Assembly (NCBI GenBank): GCA_020832285.1
Contig: JAFIFB010000129.1
Span: 62,001 to 126,000, forward strand
Length of the DNA: 64,000 nt
DNA from: Balneolaceae bacterium
Lineage (GTDB): Bacteria; Bacteroidota; Rhodothermia; Balneolales; Balneolaceae
Direction of reading: 5' to 3'
The notes beneath the pieces are model-generated. The model was not told the DNA's origin and searched no databases. It saw nothing but the letters and a program-made list of their open reading frames with translations. Position 1 is the first letter of the stretch, and every line of letters begins with the position of its first letter. Made by a program: the position numbers and the translations under genes. This document shows, piece after piece, positions 63,607-64,000 of this stretch.

Positions 63607-64000
63607 TTGGGTATCATTGTCCGCCAAAGCGTTTCTAACACCATTATTTCCTACATCGGAATAAGCCTGGGGTTTGTACTTACCATTTTACTCTATCCGC
63701 ATATTCTCACTCCAGGAGAGTATGGACTCACACGTGTTTTAATTTCCGCTTCCTACATCTGCTCCTTTTTTGCCCATCTTGGCTTCCACAATGTGATTAT
63801 CCGCTACTTTCCCTTTTTTAAAAAGGCCGCACCCGACAATCACGGGTTTCTGTTTTGGACGCTCGTGATTCCCGCTATTGGTTTCCTCCTATTTATAGTT
63901 CTGTTTTTTATAGGCAGAGATTCCCTGATTGCTTTCTATTCTGAACGATCACCACTTTTTACGCACTACTATCTATGGGTGATACCGATCACACTTTTCC
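63607..64000 (+). CDS. Oligosaccharide flippase / polysaccharide biosynthesis protein (5' part only)
   Basis: 131 codons are visible from a TTG at 63607 to the window edge; the upstream in-frame stop is at 63568-63570. The N-terminus GIIVRQSVSNTIISYIGISLGF, then LYPHILTPGEYGLTRVL and HLGFHNVIIRYFPFFKK, has the pattern of Wzx/MATE-type flippases in Bacteroidota, with four hydrophobic segments visible. It would export lipid-linked repeat units made by the neighbouring transferases. Confidence 0.85.
   Translation, partial: MGIIVRQSVSNTIISYIGISLGFVLTILLYPHILTPGEYGLTRVLISASYICSFFAHLGFHNVIIRYFPFFKKAAPDNHGFLFWTLVIPAIGFLLFIVLFFIGRDSLIAFYSERSPLFTHYYLWVIPITLF

Noticed and set aside
1-64000. CRISPR array, rRNA or tRNA genes
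   Set aside because: No regularly spaced identical repeats and no cloverleaf or rRNA sequence noticed on reading either strand.

Overview
The window reads as chromosomal DNA from a Gram-negative, moderate-GC member of the Bacteroidota/Balneolota/Rhodothermota assemblage, and the gene flavour most resembles marine Balneolaceae (inference; no marker gene is available to settle it). Support comes from a SusC/SusD pair, promoter-like TAnnTTTG boxes instead of classical -10 boxes, weak Shine-Dalgarno sequences, several TTG starts, Tat-exported Gfo/Idh/MocA oxidoreductases, and a DksA-like protein without zinc cysteines.

Region 1 (1-24.1 kb) is a sialic-acid utilisation locus. It holds a minus-strand SusC/SusD outer-membrane pair followed by a secreted propeller protein and a purple-acid-phosphatase-like enzyme, a LacI-type regulator, a HAD sugar-phosphate phosphatase, three sialidase-family proteins, an N-acylglucosamine 2-epimerase, N-acetylneuraminate lyase, and a 903-residue fusion of a NanM-like Kelch mutarotase to a sodium:solute symporter. 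Four copies of a TGTAAnCGnTTACA-type palindrome sit in front of susC, lacI/HAD and one sialidase and define a likely LacI regulon. A divergent AraC-type regulator flanks the symporter operon, with ATTG repeats phased to the helical turn. A REP-associated tyrosine transposase (RAYT) with several matching palindromes, one lying inside its own reading frame, interrupts the locus at 16.2-17.5 kb.

Region 2 (24.3-34 kb) holds a YceI-like protein, a Gfo/Idh - ApbE - Gfo/Idh operon, and a minus-strand L-fucose oxidation operon (fuconate dehydratase, fuconolactonase, SDR L-fucose dehydrogenase, FucP permease, mutarotase). The steps after 2-keto-3-deoxy-L-fuconate are not in the window. Sialic acid and fucose are both common terminal sugars, so the two loci together suggest scavenging from glycoproteins or similar glycans.

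Region 3 (34-49 kb) mixes housekeeping genes (patatin lipase, GTP-type PEP carboxykinase, VOC dioxygenase) with four uncharacterised proteins and two more Gfo/Idh genes beside a BNR-repeat lipoprotein. Its intergenic spaces are rich in repeats: a dispersed ~270-bp element in two copies, CCTGTCAGG-type inverted repeats, a direct-repeat-bounded segment, and three tandem hairpins whose stems differ but whose loop is conserved.

Region 4 (49.9-64 kb) holds a tandem pair of GT-A-like paralogues, a sugar MFS porter, a DinB-like protein, CspA-type cold-shock protein, DksA-like protein, D-amino-acid transaminase, thioredoxin, phosphodiesterase, GatC, and the start of a surface-polysaccharide locus (YfhO-like membrane protein, TupA-type ATP-grasp, two GT2 enzymes, a flippase cut by the window end). 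I saw no rRNA, tRNA or CRISPR array.
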